Positions 17,192 through 26,168 of a stretch of 64,000 bases of DNA are shown in pieces. The DNA lies in NCBI RefSeq assembly GCF_011683955.1, contig NZ_JAAQPI010000007.1, forward strand, positions 328,483 through 392,482, read 5' to 3'. A program made the translations under genes and the position numbers. Below the pieces are notes generated by a model. That model did no database searches. It had not been told where the DNA came from and saw nothing but the letters and a program-made list of their open reading frames with translations. The DNA comes from Pseudomaricurvus alkylphenolicus. GTDB taxonomy: Bacteria; Pseudomonadota; Gammaproteobacteria; Pseudomonadales; Cellvibrionaceae. Numbering within the stretch: the first letter of the stretch is position 1; every line of letters begins with the position of its first letter.

Positions 17192-20164
17192 CTATGCGAT
17201 TTTCACCGGACGGTGGATGCCATAGCCCTGGGCGTAGTCGACGCCAATATCCTTGAGGCAAGCCAGCGTCTCTTTATTCTCTACCCACTCTGCGATGGTT
17301 TTTTTGCCCATGACCTGGGCAATTTCATTGATGGACTTGACCATAGCAAAATCAATTGGATCATCGATCATGTCTTTGATAAAGCCGCCATCGATTTTGA
17401 TATAGTCTACTGCAAGGTTCTTAAGGTAACCGAAAGAAGAAACACCACTTCCGAAATCGTCCAATGCAAATTGAAAACCCATTGCACGTAGCTCTCCAAT
17501 AAATGCGATGGCACTGGCCAGGTTAGCAATCGTTGCGGTTTCCGTTATTTCAAAGCAAATCTTTTCTGCAGAAACTTTCGAATTGCTGAGTTCGCTTTTG
17601 ACAAATGCCAAAAAGCTGCCGTCGCCCAGCGAGAGACCTGACAAATTAATCGTACAGTATCGCATTTTCTCCAACGGTTGACTGTCGCTGCCCAGCCATT
17701 GAAATGCCCTGGCAACGACCCAGCGATCAATCTGCACGGACAGATCATAGCGCTCCGCTGCCGGCAAGAATGCGCCCGGTAAAATCAGTTCATCTTCTTC
17801 CTGCAAACGAACCAACAGTTCGTAGGCAGGGTATGCTGAATGATCGGACTGAAGGTCAACAATTTCTTGAGCAAATAACTGTAATCGGTTATCCGATATG
17901 GCATCTTTTATCCGATTGACCCAATTCATTTCTCCGCGCCGGCGGCGAATATCCTGATCATGATCCCGATAGATATGAATGCGATTTCGTCCTGAATCTT
18001 TGGCTACGTAGCAGGCGGCATCTACTGTGCTCATCACCTCGTCGATCGAAAGCGTGTTCGACGTTACCGCAGCAACCCCGATGCTGACACCCACAGAGTA
18101 TTTTTTCTGCTCCCAGATAAAGTGAAATTCCTCAATCGATCGGCGCAGATTCTCGGCGACATGCTCGGCCTGTACGAGATCACAATTCTCCATAAGAACA
18201 CCGAACTCGTCGCCTCCCAAACGCGCCAGAGAATCCCCCTTGCGCAGTTTTAGGGCCAGGAACGCCGCCAGATTTTTGAGCAGCGTATCACCAGCCAAAT
18301 GACCGCAGGAGTCATTGATGACTTTGAACTGATCAAGGTCGAGATAACAAACCACATGCTCCATCGGCGTTCCCAGCGATTGCTCCAGCAACCGCTGCAA
18401 ACGTCGTTCGAATTCGAATCGATTGATCAAACCAGTCAGAGAGTCGTGCGATGCCTGATAAGAGAGTTCCTGGGACAATTTGTGACGTTCAGAAATATCT
18501 TCAGAGACAATAAACAGGATCGGCTGCCGTTGATCGCCCTGAACCAGCCTCGCGGTTTCACGAACCCAAATAATGTCTCCGTTACGGTGCCGTTTTCGTA
18601 GCTCCCAGCTGTGAGCTTCGCCATTGGCCGCAAAACTGTCTGCCAAACCGGCCAGCAGCTTCGCCTTGTCTTCCTCGTGCACCAGATTTGAGAGCTTCGA
18701 ATTGAGGAGATCATTGACGGTGTAACCCAGTTTTTGAGCCCCGAAGGCATTCACTGAAACTATGTTTGCGTCCGCGGAGACCGAAAAAAATATGGAGGGT
18801 GTATCGTCATACATTGACCTCAAACGTTGCTCGCTTTGGGACAGCGCTTGCTCCGCCAATTTCAGTTCCGTAATGTCTCGGGCACATACCACAACCCCTT
18901 CGACTTGACCCTCTGCTCCGTAGTAGGGATTGTGACGCCCCTGAATGCAGTGAGAGCTGCCGTCGGGAAGATCTCGCCAAAACTCAATGGTATTAACCTC
19001 TCCTCTCAACGATCTGTCCAATACCTCCTTTAGGCCCCCGTGGAATACCTCTTCACCGTGCAGATTAACCACGGTGTCGCCAATGATCTCATCTGCAGGG
19101 CGGGCGAATTTCTTAGAGTAGCTCTGATTGACAGCTCGGTAAACATAGTTGGCATCGACCAATGAGAGCAGGTCATCAGTTGATGCGAGAATCTCCGAGT
19201 ATAACTTCCAGCGCCTTTCCGCTCGAACTCGTTCCAGTTCGCAGGAGGCGCGAACCGCATACACCTTCAATATCGCTTCGAGCTTTTCTGCCCGCTCAAT
19301 GGGAGTCTGGTGCAGAATGCAAAGCAAGCCAATCGGGCGGCGGGCGGAATCCAGCAACGGAGCGGCGATAATACCCTCAGCACTGGTTTCCTGAAAGAGC
19401 CGGGAGTGTGGGTATTGAAGCAGGGCTTCTTTGACAATGGTCAGAACCGATGCTTGTCGTAAATCGAGGCTTAAGCCATCCAGAGTGAACTCGCTTGCCT
19501 CAAGCTGATGGCCTCTGTGATAAACCGCCAAAGTTGAAAAACGTTGATCTTCATACTCTTCCAGCTCGGCGATGACCGTATAGTCTGCTCTGAGAATCTC
19601 TCCCACCACTTTCGCCAGCTCAGCGAAGAAGTGCTCATCAGCAGGCAGGTGAAACCCCTTTTGAAGGGACTCGGACAAATGCGACGTGTTGGCTCTTTCG
19701 AGTTCAGCCCCACAGCGAGCAGCGTAAGATTGCAGCACGAAGGTCAACCAATCACGCCGATCAAGCGGTTTGGTATCGAGAATAACAATGTGACCAGAAA
19801 CGACACCCGTCGAGTTAAAAACGGGCACAGCCATATAACCAACGGCTTCCAAATCCACCAGGTCCTGATCATAGGGGAAAAGACCCTGTATATTCTCAGG
19901 GTAATAGCAGAGATCTCCACCAATAACATCTTCGCAAGGAGTGTTTGCCAAGGGGTATTCCATGTTATCGAGCAGTTGATCATGATGGCAGAACGCGAGC
20001 ATTCTGAGTCGCGTGGTGGGATAATCACAACACTCGGTAATAAAGGCGTAGCAAACTTCAGCTTCACGAGCTATATTCCTGGCGGCCTGACGAAAAAAAT
20101 CTCCGCCATCAATAGCAACCAAATCATCAATCAAATGGCGGTGATCTGTGGTACCTTGCGACAT
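17192..20164 (-). CDS. GAF-GAF-PAS-PAS-GGDEF-EAL cyclic di-GMP signalling protein
   Basis: Encodes 990 aa, cytosolic, no membrane segment. Two GAF-like sensor domains (about 20-155, 175-315), two PAS domains (about 325-435, 445-560), then GGDEF and EAL. The diguanylate cyclase site GGDEF (650-654) and its inhibitory I-site RKGD (641-644) are intact. In the phosphodiesterase domain the signature reads ELL (782-784) instead of EAL, but the other catalytic residues are present (N in TINLSG, E in FEITET, DDFGSG, K in YIKIDGG, E in AEWVEN, Q in AQGYG), so activity is likely. Start taken at ATG 20164 (MSQGTTDHRH). It is divergent from the receiver-like protein at 20416. Confidence 0.92.
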   Translation of the reverse strand: MSQGTTDHRHLIDDLVAIDGGDFFRQAARNIAREAEVCYAFITECCDYPTTRLRMLAFCHHDQLLDNMEYPLANTPCEDVIGGDLCYYPENIQGLFPYDQDLVDLEAVGYMAVPVFNSTGVVSGHIVILDTKPLDRRDWLTFVLQSYAARCGAELERANTSHLSESLQKGFHLPADEHFFAELAKVVGEILRADYTVIAELEEYEDQRFSTLAVYHRGHQLEASEFTLDGLSLDLRQASVLTIVKEALLQYPHSRLFQETSAEGIIAAPLLDSARRPIGLLCILHQTPIERAEKLEAILKVYAVRASCELERVRAERRWKLYSEILASTDDLLSLVDANYVYRAVNQSYSKKFARPADEIIGDTVVNLHGEEVFHGGLKEVLDRSLRGEVNTIEFWRDLPDGSSHCIQGRHNPYYGAEGQVEGVVVCARDITELKLAEQALSQSEQRLRSMYDDTPSIFFSVSADANIVSVNAFGAQKLGYTVNDLLNSKLSNLVHEEDKAKLLAGLADSFAANGEAHSWELRKRHRNGDIIWVRETARLVQGDQRQPILFIVSEDISERHKLSQELSYQASHDSLTGLINRFEFERRLQRLLEQSLGTPMEHVVCYLDLDQFKVINDSCGHLAGDTLLKNLAAFLALKLRKGDSLARLGGDEFGVLMENCDLVQAEHVAENLRRSIEEFHFIWEQKKYSVGVSIGVAAVTSNTLSIDEVMSTVDAACYVAKDSGRNRIHIYRDHDQDIRRRRGEMNWVNRIKDAISDNRLQLFAQEIVDLQSDHSAYPAYELLVRLQEEDELILPGAFLPAAERYDLSVQIDRWVVARAFQWLGSDSQPLEKMRYCTINLSGLSLGDGSFLAFVKSELSNSKVSAEKICFEITETATIANLASAIAFIGELRAMGFQFALDDFGSGVSSFGYLKNLAVDYIKIDGGFIKDMIDDPIDFAMVKSINEIAQVMGKKTIAEWVENKETLACLKDIGVDYAQGYGIHRPVKIA

Positions 20165-20415
20165 ATCGTTGACCGGTCTCCGAAGATCTCTTGATTCACA
20201 AGTATAAACTATCTCGCTTACACCATAGCTTCCATGCAATACACACAAAATGTATGGTTATTTTCCGAATCTGAACTTTGCGCTTTTGTGGCCGAGCTTG
20301 CCTTACTGAGGGCAAGGTCTATATTGAAGATACGTCGTTAAACGACCAACAATGGGAAAAAGGCCTGCAATGGATCGCGTGAACAACTATCAATACTGAC
20401 TGATAACAACGCGAT

Positions 20416-21549
20416 ATGACTGACTTAAATGCCACTCCCAACAAGGTTCTGGTACTGGATCACGATGACGCATTCGTCTCCGCGATTGTAGACGCCCTGC
20501 ACCCCACCGAAGTCAGCCATCACCCTGATGGTACCGCAGTGAGATCGGCTGACGGCTTTTCTGAATTCGACCTGATCATTTTAAATGACCAACTGAAGAG
20601 TGAAAGTGCCCGTGAGCTTTGCCGGATTATTCGAAAAAGCGATGAACACATTCCCGTTATATTCGCCTCCTATGAGAGTACCCTGGACTCCAAACTGGAA
20701 GCTTATGGTGCCGGTGGCAACGGCTTTTTCGATAAGGATGAAGAGTTTAAGGAACTGCCTCTGAAGGTCTCTACGCTGATCAGTCATCATCGCGCGCATC
20801 AATCGTTGTTGAAAAATCTGGAAACCAGTAACGAGCTTCTTTTTGCCTCCCAGCAAACCACCGCCCATATCCATGCGATCAATCGATTTATCAATAACAG
20901 TAACCAGTGCAAGAATGAGGAGTCGTTGTTTTGTGTTTTCTTCCATACACTCAAGGAGCTGGGCATAGACGGTGTACTGGAAATCTCCGACTTCGATCGT
21001 CGGCCGAGTTTTGGCAGCATCAGCCCACTTGAATCAGAAATTCTGCAGATGGCCGGACAACTTCCCCGAGTTCATTCCTTTGGGAAAAGCCGGGCTGTTT
21101 TTAACTGGTCCAGCTGCCGTTTTCTGGTTCGCCATGTGGGTGAGATGATGGATGTACTGGCCATGCTGATGGATGCTTTGGAATTTCGAATTCGTAAATC
21201 CAGGGAAGAAGCCCGCTTGCTCAAGCAGATTTCTGATATCGAGCAGCTTTGCGAAGTCAGCAAGGATTCCGTGGCGTCTTTAGTTCAGGAAATGTCTAAT
21301 TCGATCAGTGCTGAACTGATGTCTCTCGGACTGGTTTCGTCCTTGTGTGAGGAGGAGGAGCAGCATCTGGAAGAAATTATCAGCCGCTACAATGATCAGA
21401 TTCAAGGCATCCTGTCCCATCAGGATGACTACAACCAGCTGTTAAAAAGCACTGTGGATTCCATGCGCGAGGAAAACGAAGGCTTCCGCGCGTTCCTGGA
21501 TAACATCAAACGCAGCGATGAGCAGCAGGATTCGATCGATCTGTTTTAA
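20416..21549 (+). CDS. Receiver-like protein with lost phospho-acceptor and C-terminal coiled coil
   Basis: Encodes 377 aa. Residues 8-130 resemble a response-regulator receiver (VLVLDHDD at the acid-pair position), but the residue aligned with the phospho-acceptor Asp is Asn57 (DLIILND), so normal phosphorylation is doubtful. The middle (about 135-265) has no recognised domain, and the C-terminal 100 residues are acidic and coiled-coil-like (LCEEEEQHLEEIISRYNDQ), ending DSIDLF. It lies divergent from the GGDEF-EAL gene 250 bases away, which suggests but does not prove a shared pathway. Its stop overlaps the convergent LysR stop by four bases. Confidence 0.75.
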   Translation: MTDLNATPNKVLVLDHDDAFVSAIVDALHPTEVSHHPDGTAVRSADGFSEFDLIILNDQLKSESARELCRIIRKSDEHIPVIFASYESTLDSKLEAYGAGGNGFFDKDEEFKELPLKVSTLISHHRAHQSLLKNLETSNELLFASQQTTAHIHAINRFINNSNQCKNEESLFCVFFHTLKELGIDGVLEISDFDRRPSFGSISPLESEILQMAGQLPRVHSFGKSRAVFNWSSCRFLVRHVGEMMDVLAMLMDALEFRIRKSREEARLLKQISDIEQLCEVSKDSVASLVQEMSNSISAELMSLGLVSSLCEEEEQHLEEIISRYNDQIQGILSHQDDYNQLLKSTVDSMREENEGFRAFLDNIKRSDEQQDSIDLF

Positions 21550-22427
21550 TCTGGTTTGTCGATCAGGGACTTCAAGAGCAACATCGCGTTACTGTGGGCG
21601 GACACATTTTCCGGCCACACCGCATATACCGGTATCGGGTCCACGGACCAGTCCGGCAATAGTTCGACTAACTCTGACTCGGTGATTGCCTCATCAACCA
21701 GATAGTCCGGCGGTGTCGCCACACCCAGACCAAATCGACAAAACTGCGTCATCAACTCAACGCTATTCACGCTGACGCAATTCACAAACTGAACGGTGAC
21801 TGGCTTACGCCCGGGTTTCTTTAGTGTTCGCTCCCTTGGCAGCATGGACAATCGAATCCACTGCCAATCGCTCAAGTCCCTGGGGGTTTTGGGTGGTGTA
21901 TGACGGTGATAATAGTCTGCTGAACACACTAATTTTCTTTCGATGTTCCCCAGACGCCGTGACTTGATGGCGCTGTCCTCCATCGCGCCGATGCGAAAGG
22001 CCAGGTCAACCCCTTCCTGAACGATATTCTGGCGCTCGTCGGTGCTGCTGATCTGTAGCTCAATACCGGGATATTGATGGGCAAAGTCCGCCACTTTGCG
22101 TGCCCAAGGGGATCGAATCAACACGGAGGGCAGTGCCAGCTTGAGTCGGCCTGAGGGGACGTCCGCTTGAGGTTGCACCTTTGCCAGTCCCGTTCTTGCC
22201 AATTCCAGCATCTGCTCGGCCGATTCAAACAGCTGCTCGCCTTCATGAGTAAGTTTGAGAGAACGTGTCGAACGGTAGAGCAACGCGTTACCCAATCGCT
22301 GCTCCAGCTGGGAGATGTGGTAACTGACAACCGAGGGAGACAGGTCTAAAGACTGTGCAGCCGCCCGGAAAGAACCCAGTCGAACGGTTTCTGCAAATAT
22401 CGCCATGGAACGTAGGTCGTCAATCAT
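21546..22427 (-). CDS. LysR family transcriptional regulator
   Basis: Encodes 293 aa. N-terminal winged helix with FAETVRLGSFRAAAQSLDLSPSVVSYHISQLE (shown in parts: SFRAAAQSL, SVVSYHISQLE), then a periplasmic-binding-like effector domain (about 90-290). It is of the subgroup with a short linker (RSLKLTHEGEQLF). It is divergent from the LysE-type exporter at 22536 with a 108-base spacer, the classic LysR-target layout, so it probably controls that exporter. Confidence 0.9.
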   Translation of the reverse strand: MIDDLRSMAIFAETVRLGSFRAAAQSLDLSPSVVSYHISQLEQRLGNALLYRSTRSLKLTHEGEQLFESAEQMLELARTGLAKVQPQADVPSGRLKLALPSVLIRSPWARKVADFAHQYPGIELQISSTDERQNIVQEGVDLAFRIGAMEDSAIKSRRLGNIERKLVCSADYYHRHTPPKTPRDLSDWQWIRLSMLPRERTLKKPGRKPVTVQFVNCVSVNSVELMTQFCRFGLGVATPPDYLVDEAITESELVELLPDWSVDPIPVYAVWPENVSAHSNAMLLLKSLIDKPD

Positions 22428-22535
22428 TGGGGAGCAATTTATTATGCAAATTTTTGGAACATAGAGATCTAATTAAACCATATTATAAATCAATAAGCAT
22501 CAATCTAAACTGATGTCTCTACTCAAGGAGGCACC

Positions 22536-23156
22536 ATGTTCACCGATATAACCACTACGATTATTGCCATCGGGCTATATGCCCTGTCCATGTCGATCAG
22601 TCCCGGACCCGTGAATATGCTTGCCCTGTCTTGCGGTGTCCGTCTGGGCCTGCGCAAGGCCATGGGTTTTGTATCTGGCGCGACGATTGGCTTTAGCCTT
22701 CTGTTGTTGGCCATCGGTTTGGGATTGAGCAATCTGGTTGATCCCAGCTCTGTGCTATTCAAGCTCTTGAAGTTTTCGGGGTTGGGGTTCATTGCCTGGA
22801 TAGGCTTTCGCATCGCCACATCTGCGCCTGAGAATGGAGTTATTCAGCATCGAGACACTCAGAATGAACCAACAGGGGGAAGCACCGGTGCCTTCTGGCA
22901 CGGATTTTTGCTTCAGTGGTTGAATCCCAAAGCCTGGCTGGCCTGCATAGCAGGGATAGCCGCGTTTGGGGTTTCATCGCTTCACGAACTGTGGGTGTTT
23001 AGCGGGATCTACTTCTGCATCTGTTATCCATCGATTGCAGCCTGGGCACTTTTGGGCAATCGCCTGCAACAATGGCTGCGGTCATCCCGCAATATGCGGC
23101 GTTTTAATCTCGTAATGGGCCTTTCATTGATACTCGTGGCCACAAGCATGATATGA
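22536..23156 (+). CDS. LysE/RhtB family amino-acid exporter
   Basis: Encodes 206 aa with six likely transmembrane helices. The signature near the N-terminus is SISPGPVNMLALSCGVRLG, followed by KAMGFVSGATIGFSLLLLA, and a central WLNPKAWLACIAG, as in the LysE/RhtB exporters of amino acids and homoserine lactones. AAGGAGG lies six bases before the ATG. The substrate is not readable. The divergent LysR gene is the likely regulator. Confidence 0.9.
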   Translation: MFTDITTTIIAIGLYALSMSISPGPVNMLALSCGVRLGLRKAMGFVSGATIGFSLLLLAIGLGLSNLVDPSSVLFKLLKFSGLGFIAWIGFRIATSAPENGVIQHRDTQNEPTGGSTGAFWHGFLLQWLNPKAWLACIAGIAAFGVSSLHELWVFSGIYFCICYPSIAAWALLGNRLQQWLRSSRNMRRFNLVMGLSLILVATSMI

Positions 23157-23297
23157 GGGATAAAGTTGTCGTAACCGCAGGTGAAACAGTTCCCATCCAG
23201 GTTCAAGACGAGGATGGCAACCAGTCTTTGATATATATCCCCCGCGGGCCTATCGGAATTTGGGGCGGCAGCTTTTGGCTACCGCGAATTTTCAGAG

Positions 23298-25445
23298 TCA
23301 GAACTTGCGAACAACTTTACCGACCACGGAACGCGTCTCGCCGGGGAAGCAATCGCCGCGTACCAGACAGGTGCCGTAGTACTCTTCGTCGGTAAGGTTA
23401 CGCAGGTTAAGGGTCAGATCCCAATCCTGGTTTTCGTAACCCACCATGGCATCAAACAGAGTCGCTCCCTCTGTGACAACCTGACCGTGAATCACAACGC
23501 CCGGAGCAACGGTGCTGAACTGATTGCTTTCGTTCTCTCCCGCATAGCGTACACCCAGTGCCGCCTTAAAGCCGAGCAGATCCCCTTCAGAAGGTTGGTA
23601 CTGAACCCAGGCGGAGAATTGCTTTTCGGGGATACTGTCAAAGGCTACGCCTTCGGCGCTTTCAGTATCCATAATGGTGAGGTTGGCTTCGACACTGATG
23701 TCTTCGTGCACACGGGTATGGACTTCCAGTTCAAAACCTTTTGAAGTGCCGACACCTTCCTGCTGGCTGTTAGCCTCCGTGATGAGAGAGGCTGGGTTGG
23801 CCAGATTGGTTTCCTCGATATCGAAATAGGCAGCCGTGATGTAGGTCTGGCTCCCTTGCGGCTGGTACTTGATACCTGCTTCCCACTGTTCACCTTCGCG
23901 GGGTTTCAATGGCTGATTGGTCAGGCCGTCATTACCGACTACAGGCTCGAAGGACTCCGCATAGCTGATGTAGGGAGACAATCCCATGTCGAAAGCGTAG
24001 AGCACACCCGCACTGGCGGAAAGCGCATAGTCCCCCTGTTTGGGACTGCCCGCACTGCCAGATTTACTGTCGTCATAGCGAAGCCCCAGATTGACCTTCC
24101 ACTTACCTACGGAAATCTGGTCATTAAGATAGATGCCGTGTTCTTCGGTGCGAGACTCCGGTGCGTCGTAGCCTGGCTGCAGACTGGCAAATGCTGCAGG
24201 CAGTTCACCATTGACGGGATTAAAAATATTGATGCTGTCGACACTGCGCAGATAGGTCAGGTTATTGTCCGTAATCACCTCCTGATAAGAAACTCCGGCA
24301 AATACCTCGTGCGCCAGATTGCCGGTCTCGAACTCGTAACGCATGCGCAGATCCACAGCCAGTTGCTCAGAGCTGGCATCACTCAGGTACCAGGTGCGCT
24401 GGCCATTGCCGTCGGCATCAACACGCGGTGAAGCACCGTTAAAATCGATCCAGGTCTGGAAATAATCCACATCGGCGTCCTTGTAGCGAATCACGCCTTC
24501 TAGGGAAAGTTGATCCGTAACTTCATGGTTGGCCAACAGACTCACCAAGGTGGAGTCTGTGTTGTAGCGGTTAAAGTCCGGGTGCCCCAGGTAGGCGGAG
24601 CTGTCGAGCTGTTGTTGGGTGGGCTGCGCGCACAAGAAATCCGGGGATACTTTGACGTCACTGCTCAGGCAGCCGCTGGCCTGCAGGGGCAAAAACTGAT
24701 GCGCCGTATCGGTATCGCGATCCAGCACTTCGGCCATCAAAGTCACGCTGGTCGTCTCGTTTTGGTAGGTGATGGAGGGCATAAAGATCGCCGCATCATC
24801 CTGAACATTGTCAACCTGGGTGTCCGAGTCGCGATAGAGCCCAACCATACGGAAGTAGAGGTTGTTCGTCAGTTCCAGATTGATATCACCGGAAATCTGC
24901 TGGCGATTGTCCGAGCCATATTCCACAACGACCTCACCGTCTTTATCGGGGCCGGCGAGCTTGGAAATCGCGTTAACGATACCACCCGGAGTACCTTTAC
25001 CGTAAAGCACAGAAGCAGGACCTTTCAGCACTTCCACCTGTTCCAGCATGTACACATCGGAGCGACTGTTGTTGTAAAAGCCAAACAGAACCTGTTGCCC
25101 GTCGCGGTACTCAGCAGCGTCAAACCCGCGGACCTTCGGAAAATCGCCGCGGGTTGAAAAGCCATAGGTGTCACCCATCACACCGGAGGTATAAGCCAGA
25201 ATATCATCCAGGCTCAGAGCACCTTTATCGCGGAACATGTCTTCGCTTTCGATCGAAATTGAGCGAGCCGTTTCCAAAATGGGCACCGCTGACTTGGTGG
25301 CACCGTAGCGGGAAAGGTTGCCGACAACGTTGATCTCTTCAATTTCCCCCTCGCTCTGTGCAATGGTGCCTGGTGCAAAAGTTACGGCCTGTACTGCCGC
25401 AGCCAGTATGAGGGGTGAAAAACGTATCCTGCTCCGGTATTTCAT
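23298..25445 (-). CDS. TonB-dependent siderophore receptor
   Basis: Encodes 715 aa. Signal peptide (1-29) is followed by a TonB box region EIEEINVVGNLSRYG, a plug with KVRGFDAAEYRDG and VEVLKGPASVLYGKGTPGGIVN, and a barrel whose C-terminal is RNLTDEEYYGTCLVRGDCFPGETRS...VRKF. The features GGIVN and the EYYGTCL ending are typical of the FhuE/FoxA-type ferric-siderophore receptors. It lies 23 bases downstream of the 159-aa gene at 25469, in an iron cluster with a Fur box and PepSY protein, so Fur control is likely. The siderophore is not identifiable. Confidence 0.92.
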   Translation of the reverse strand: MKYRSRIRFSPLILAAAVQAVTFAPGTIAQSEGEIEEINVVGNLSRYGATKSAVPILETARSISIESEDMFRDKGALSLDDILAYTSGVMGDTYGFSTRGDFPKVRGFDAAEYRDGQQVLFGFYNNSRSDVYMLEQVEVLKGPASVLYGKGTPGGIVNAISKLAGPDKDGEVVVEYGSDNRQQISGDINLELTNNLYFRMVGLYRDSDTQVDNVQDDAAIFMPSITYQNETTSVTLMAEVLDRDTDTAHQFLPLQASGCLSSDVKVSPDFLCAQPTQQQLDSSAYLGHPDFNRYNTDSTLVSLLANHEVTDQLSLEGVIRYKDADVDYFQTWIDFNGASPRVDADGNGQRTWYLSDASSEQLAVDLRMRYEFETGNLAHEVFAGVSYQEVITDNNLTYLRSVDSINIFNPVNGELPAAFASLQPGYDAPESRTEEHGIYLNDQISVGKWKVNLGLRYDDSKSGSAGSPKQGDYALSASAGVLYAFDMGLSPYISYAESFEPVVGNDGLTNQPLKPREGEQWEAGIKYQPQGSQTYITAAYFDIEETNLANPASLITEANSQQEGVGTSKGFELEVHTRVHEDISVEANLTIMDTESAEGVAFDSIPEKQFSAWVQYQPSEGDLLGFKAALGVRYAGENESNQFSTVAPGVVIHGQVVTEGATLFDAMVGYENQDWDLTLNLRNLTDEEYYGTCLVRGDCFPGETRSVVGKVVRKF

Positions 25446-25468
25446 GATTGCTCCCTTGGTCAGATTTT

Positions 25469-25948
25469 TTAATGAATGTTGCGGATTTGATTGGGTGCCG
25501 CGTAACGCTTGTTGATGCGGAAATCGGGATCAGTGGTAAGCGCTTCCACCAGCGGATTAATGAGCCCGTCCTTGGGCTGAGTTAAGGTCACGCCGTCCAA
25601 CTCGCAATTCACCAATTGCAATAGAATATTGGCGTCACACTGGAAACCACGCCCACGCAGCAGAGCTCCGAACTCTACGGCCGTTCGCGCAAATCGCGTC
25701 TCAGCACGACTGCGATTGCTGTCGCGGTGCAGGAGTATGGTTGCCACCTCCATCGCGTTACCGAAGGTCACCAATGCTTTTTGCCAGTTGGCCTCCTGTG
25801 CCTTTTCACGCCCGGCAAGAATGGCTTCGGCCCAAAAGCGGCGAGCCTCTCGGGCGTCCCGCATCAACGCCTGGCGGTGGTGGTTACAGAGAAAATGAAA
25901 ACTTCTCGCCTGTTTGTTGCCGCGGTTGTTGCTTGTGTCATTGCTCAT
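25469..25948 (-). CDS. Conserved protein of a Fur-regulated siderophore-receptor operon
   Basis: Encodes 159 aa, soluble. Start ATG 25948 (MSNDTSNNRG) with AGGA six bases upstream; a longer frame begins at 25990. Notable segment: HFLCNHHRQALMRDAREARRF (Cys and two His), followed by a mainly helical domain with RFARTAVEFGALLRG. I do not recognise a named family; it resembles small cytosolic proteins seen beside TonB siderophore receptors. The tight 23-base spacing to the receptor and a Fur-box-like sequence just upstream point to an iron-starvation role. Confidence 0.65.
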   Translation of the reverse strand: MSNDTSNNRGNKQARSFHFLCNHHRQALMRDAREARRFWAEAILAGREKAQEANWQKALVTFGNAMEVATILLHRDSNRSRAETRFARTAVEFGALLRGRGFQCDANILLQLVNCELDGVTLTQPKDGLINPLVEALTTDPDFRINKRYAAPNQIRNIH

Positions 25949-25989
25949 GGTGATTCCTGTAGGTTCCCTGCACAGTCGAGACGCAAACA

Positions 25990-26016
25990 TTAATACGAAC
26001 CATTATCATTTGCAAT
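25990..26016 (-). promoter_or_regulatory. Fur-box-like operator
   Basis: On the minus strand the sequence reads TGCAAATGATAATGGTTCGTATTAAT, with the GATAAT/ATGATAAT core of the Fur consensus. It lies 42-70 bases before the start of the 159-aa gene and so covers its likely promoter. Confidence 0.6.
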
Positions 26017-26168
26017 AAGGAATTAGATGTTCCCTTCGACCAGACCTGGATGTCCTGTCTGGGTCTGCTTAATTCGATGAATTAGCATGGCAGGACAGCA
26101 CCTTATCGGGGCAGTCCGAGCGTGGAGAAGCGGGCAAGAGAGCAGTATGGAAACCGGCGGCCTGAACG

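Noticed and set aside
23153..23395. Plus-strand frame starting at the LysE stop (80 codons)
   Set aside because: It overlaps the LysE stop by four bases but runs into the antisense of the siderophore receptor. The first 45 residues look protein-like (a possible truncated gene), but no domain is seen.
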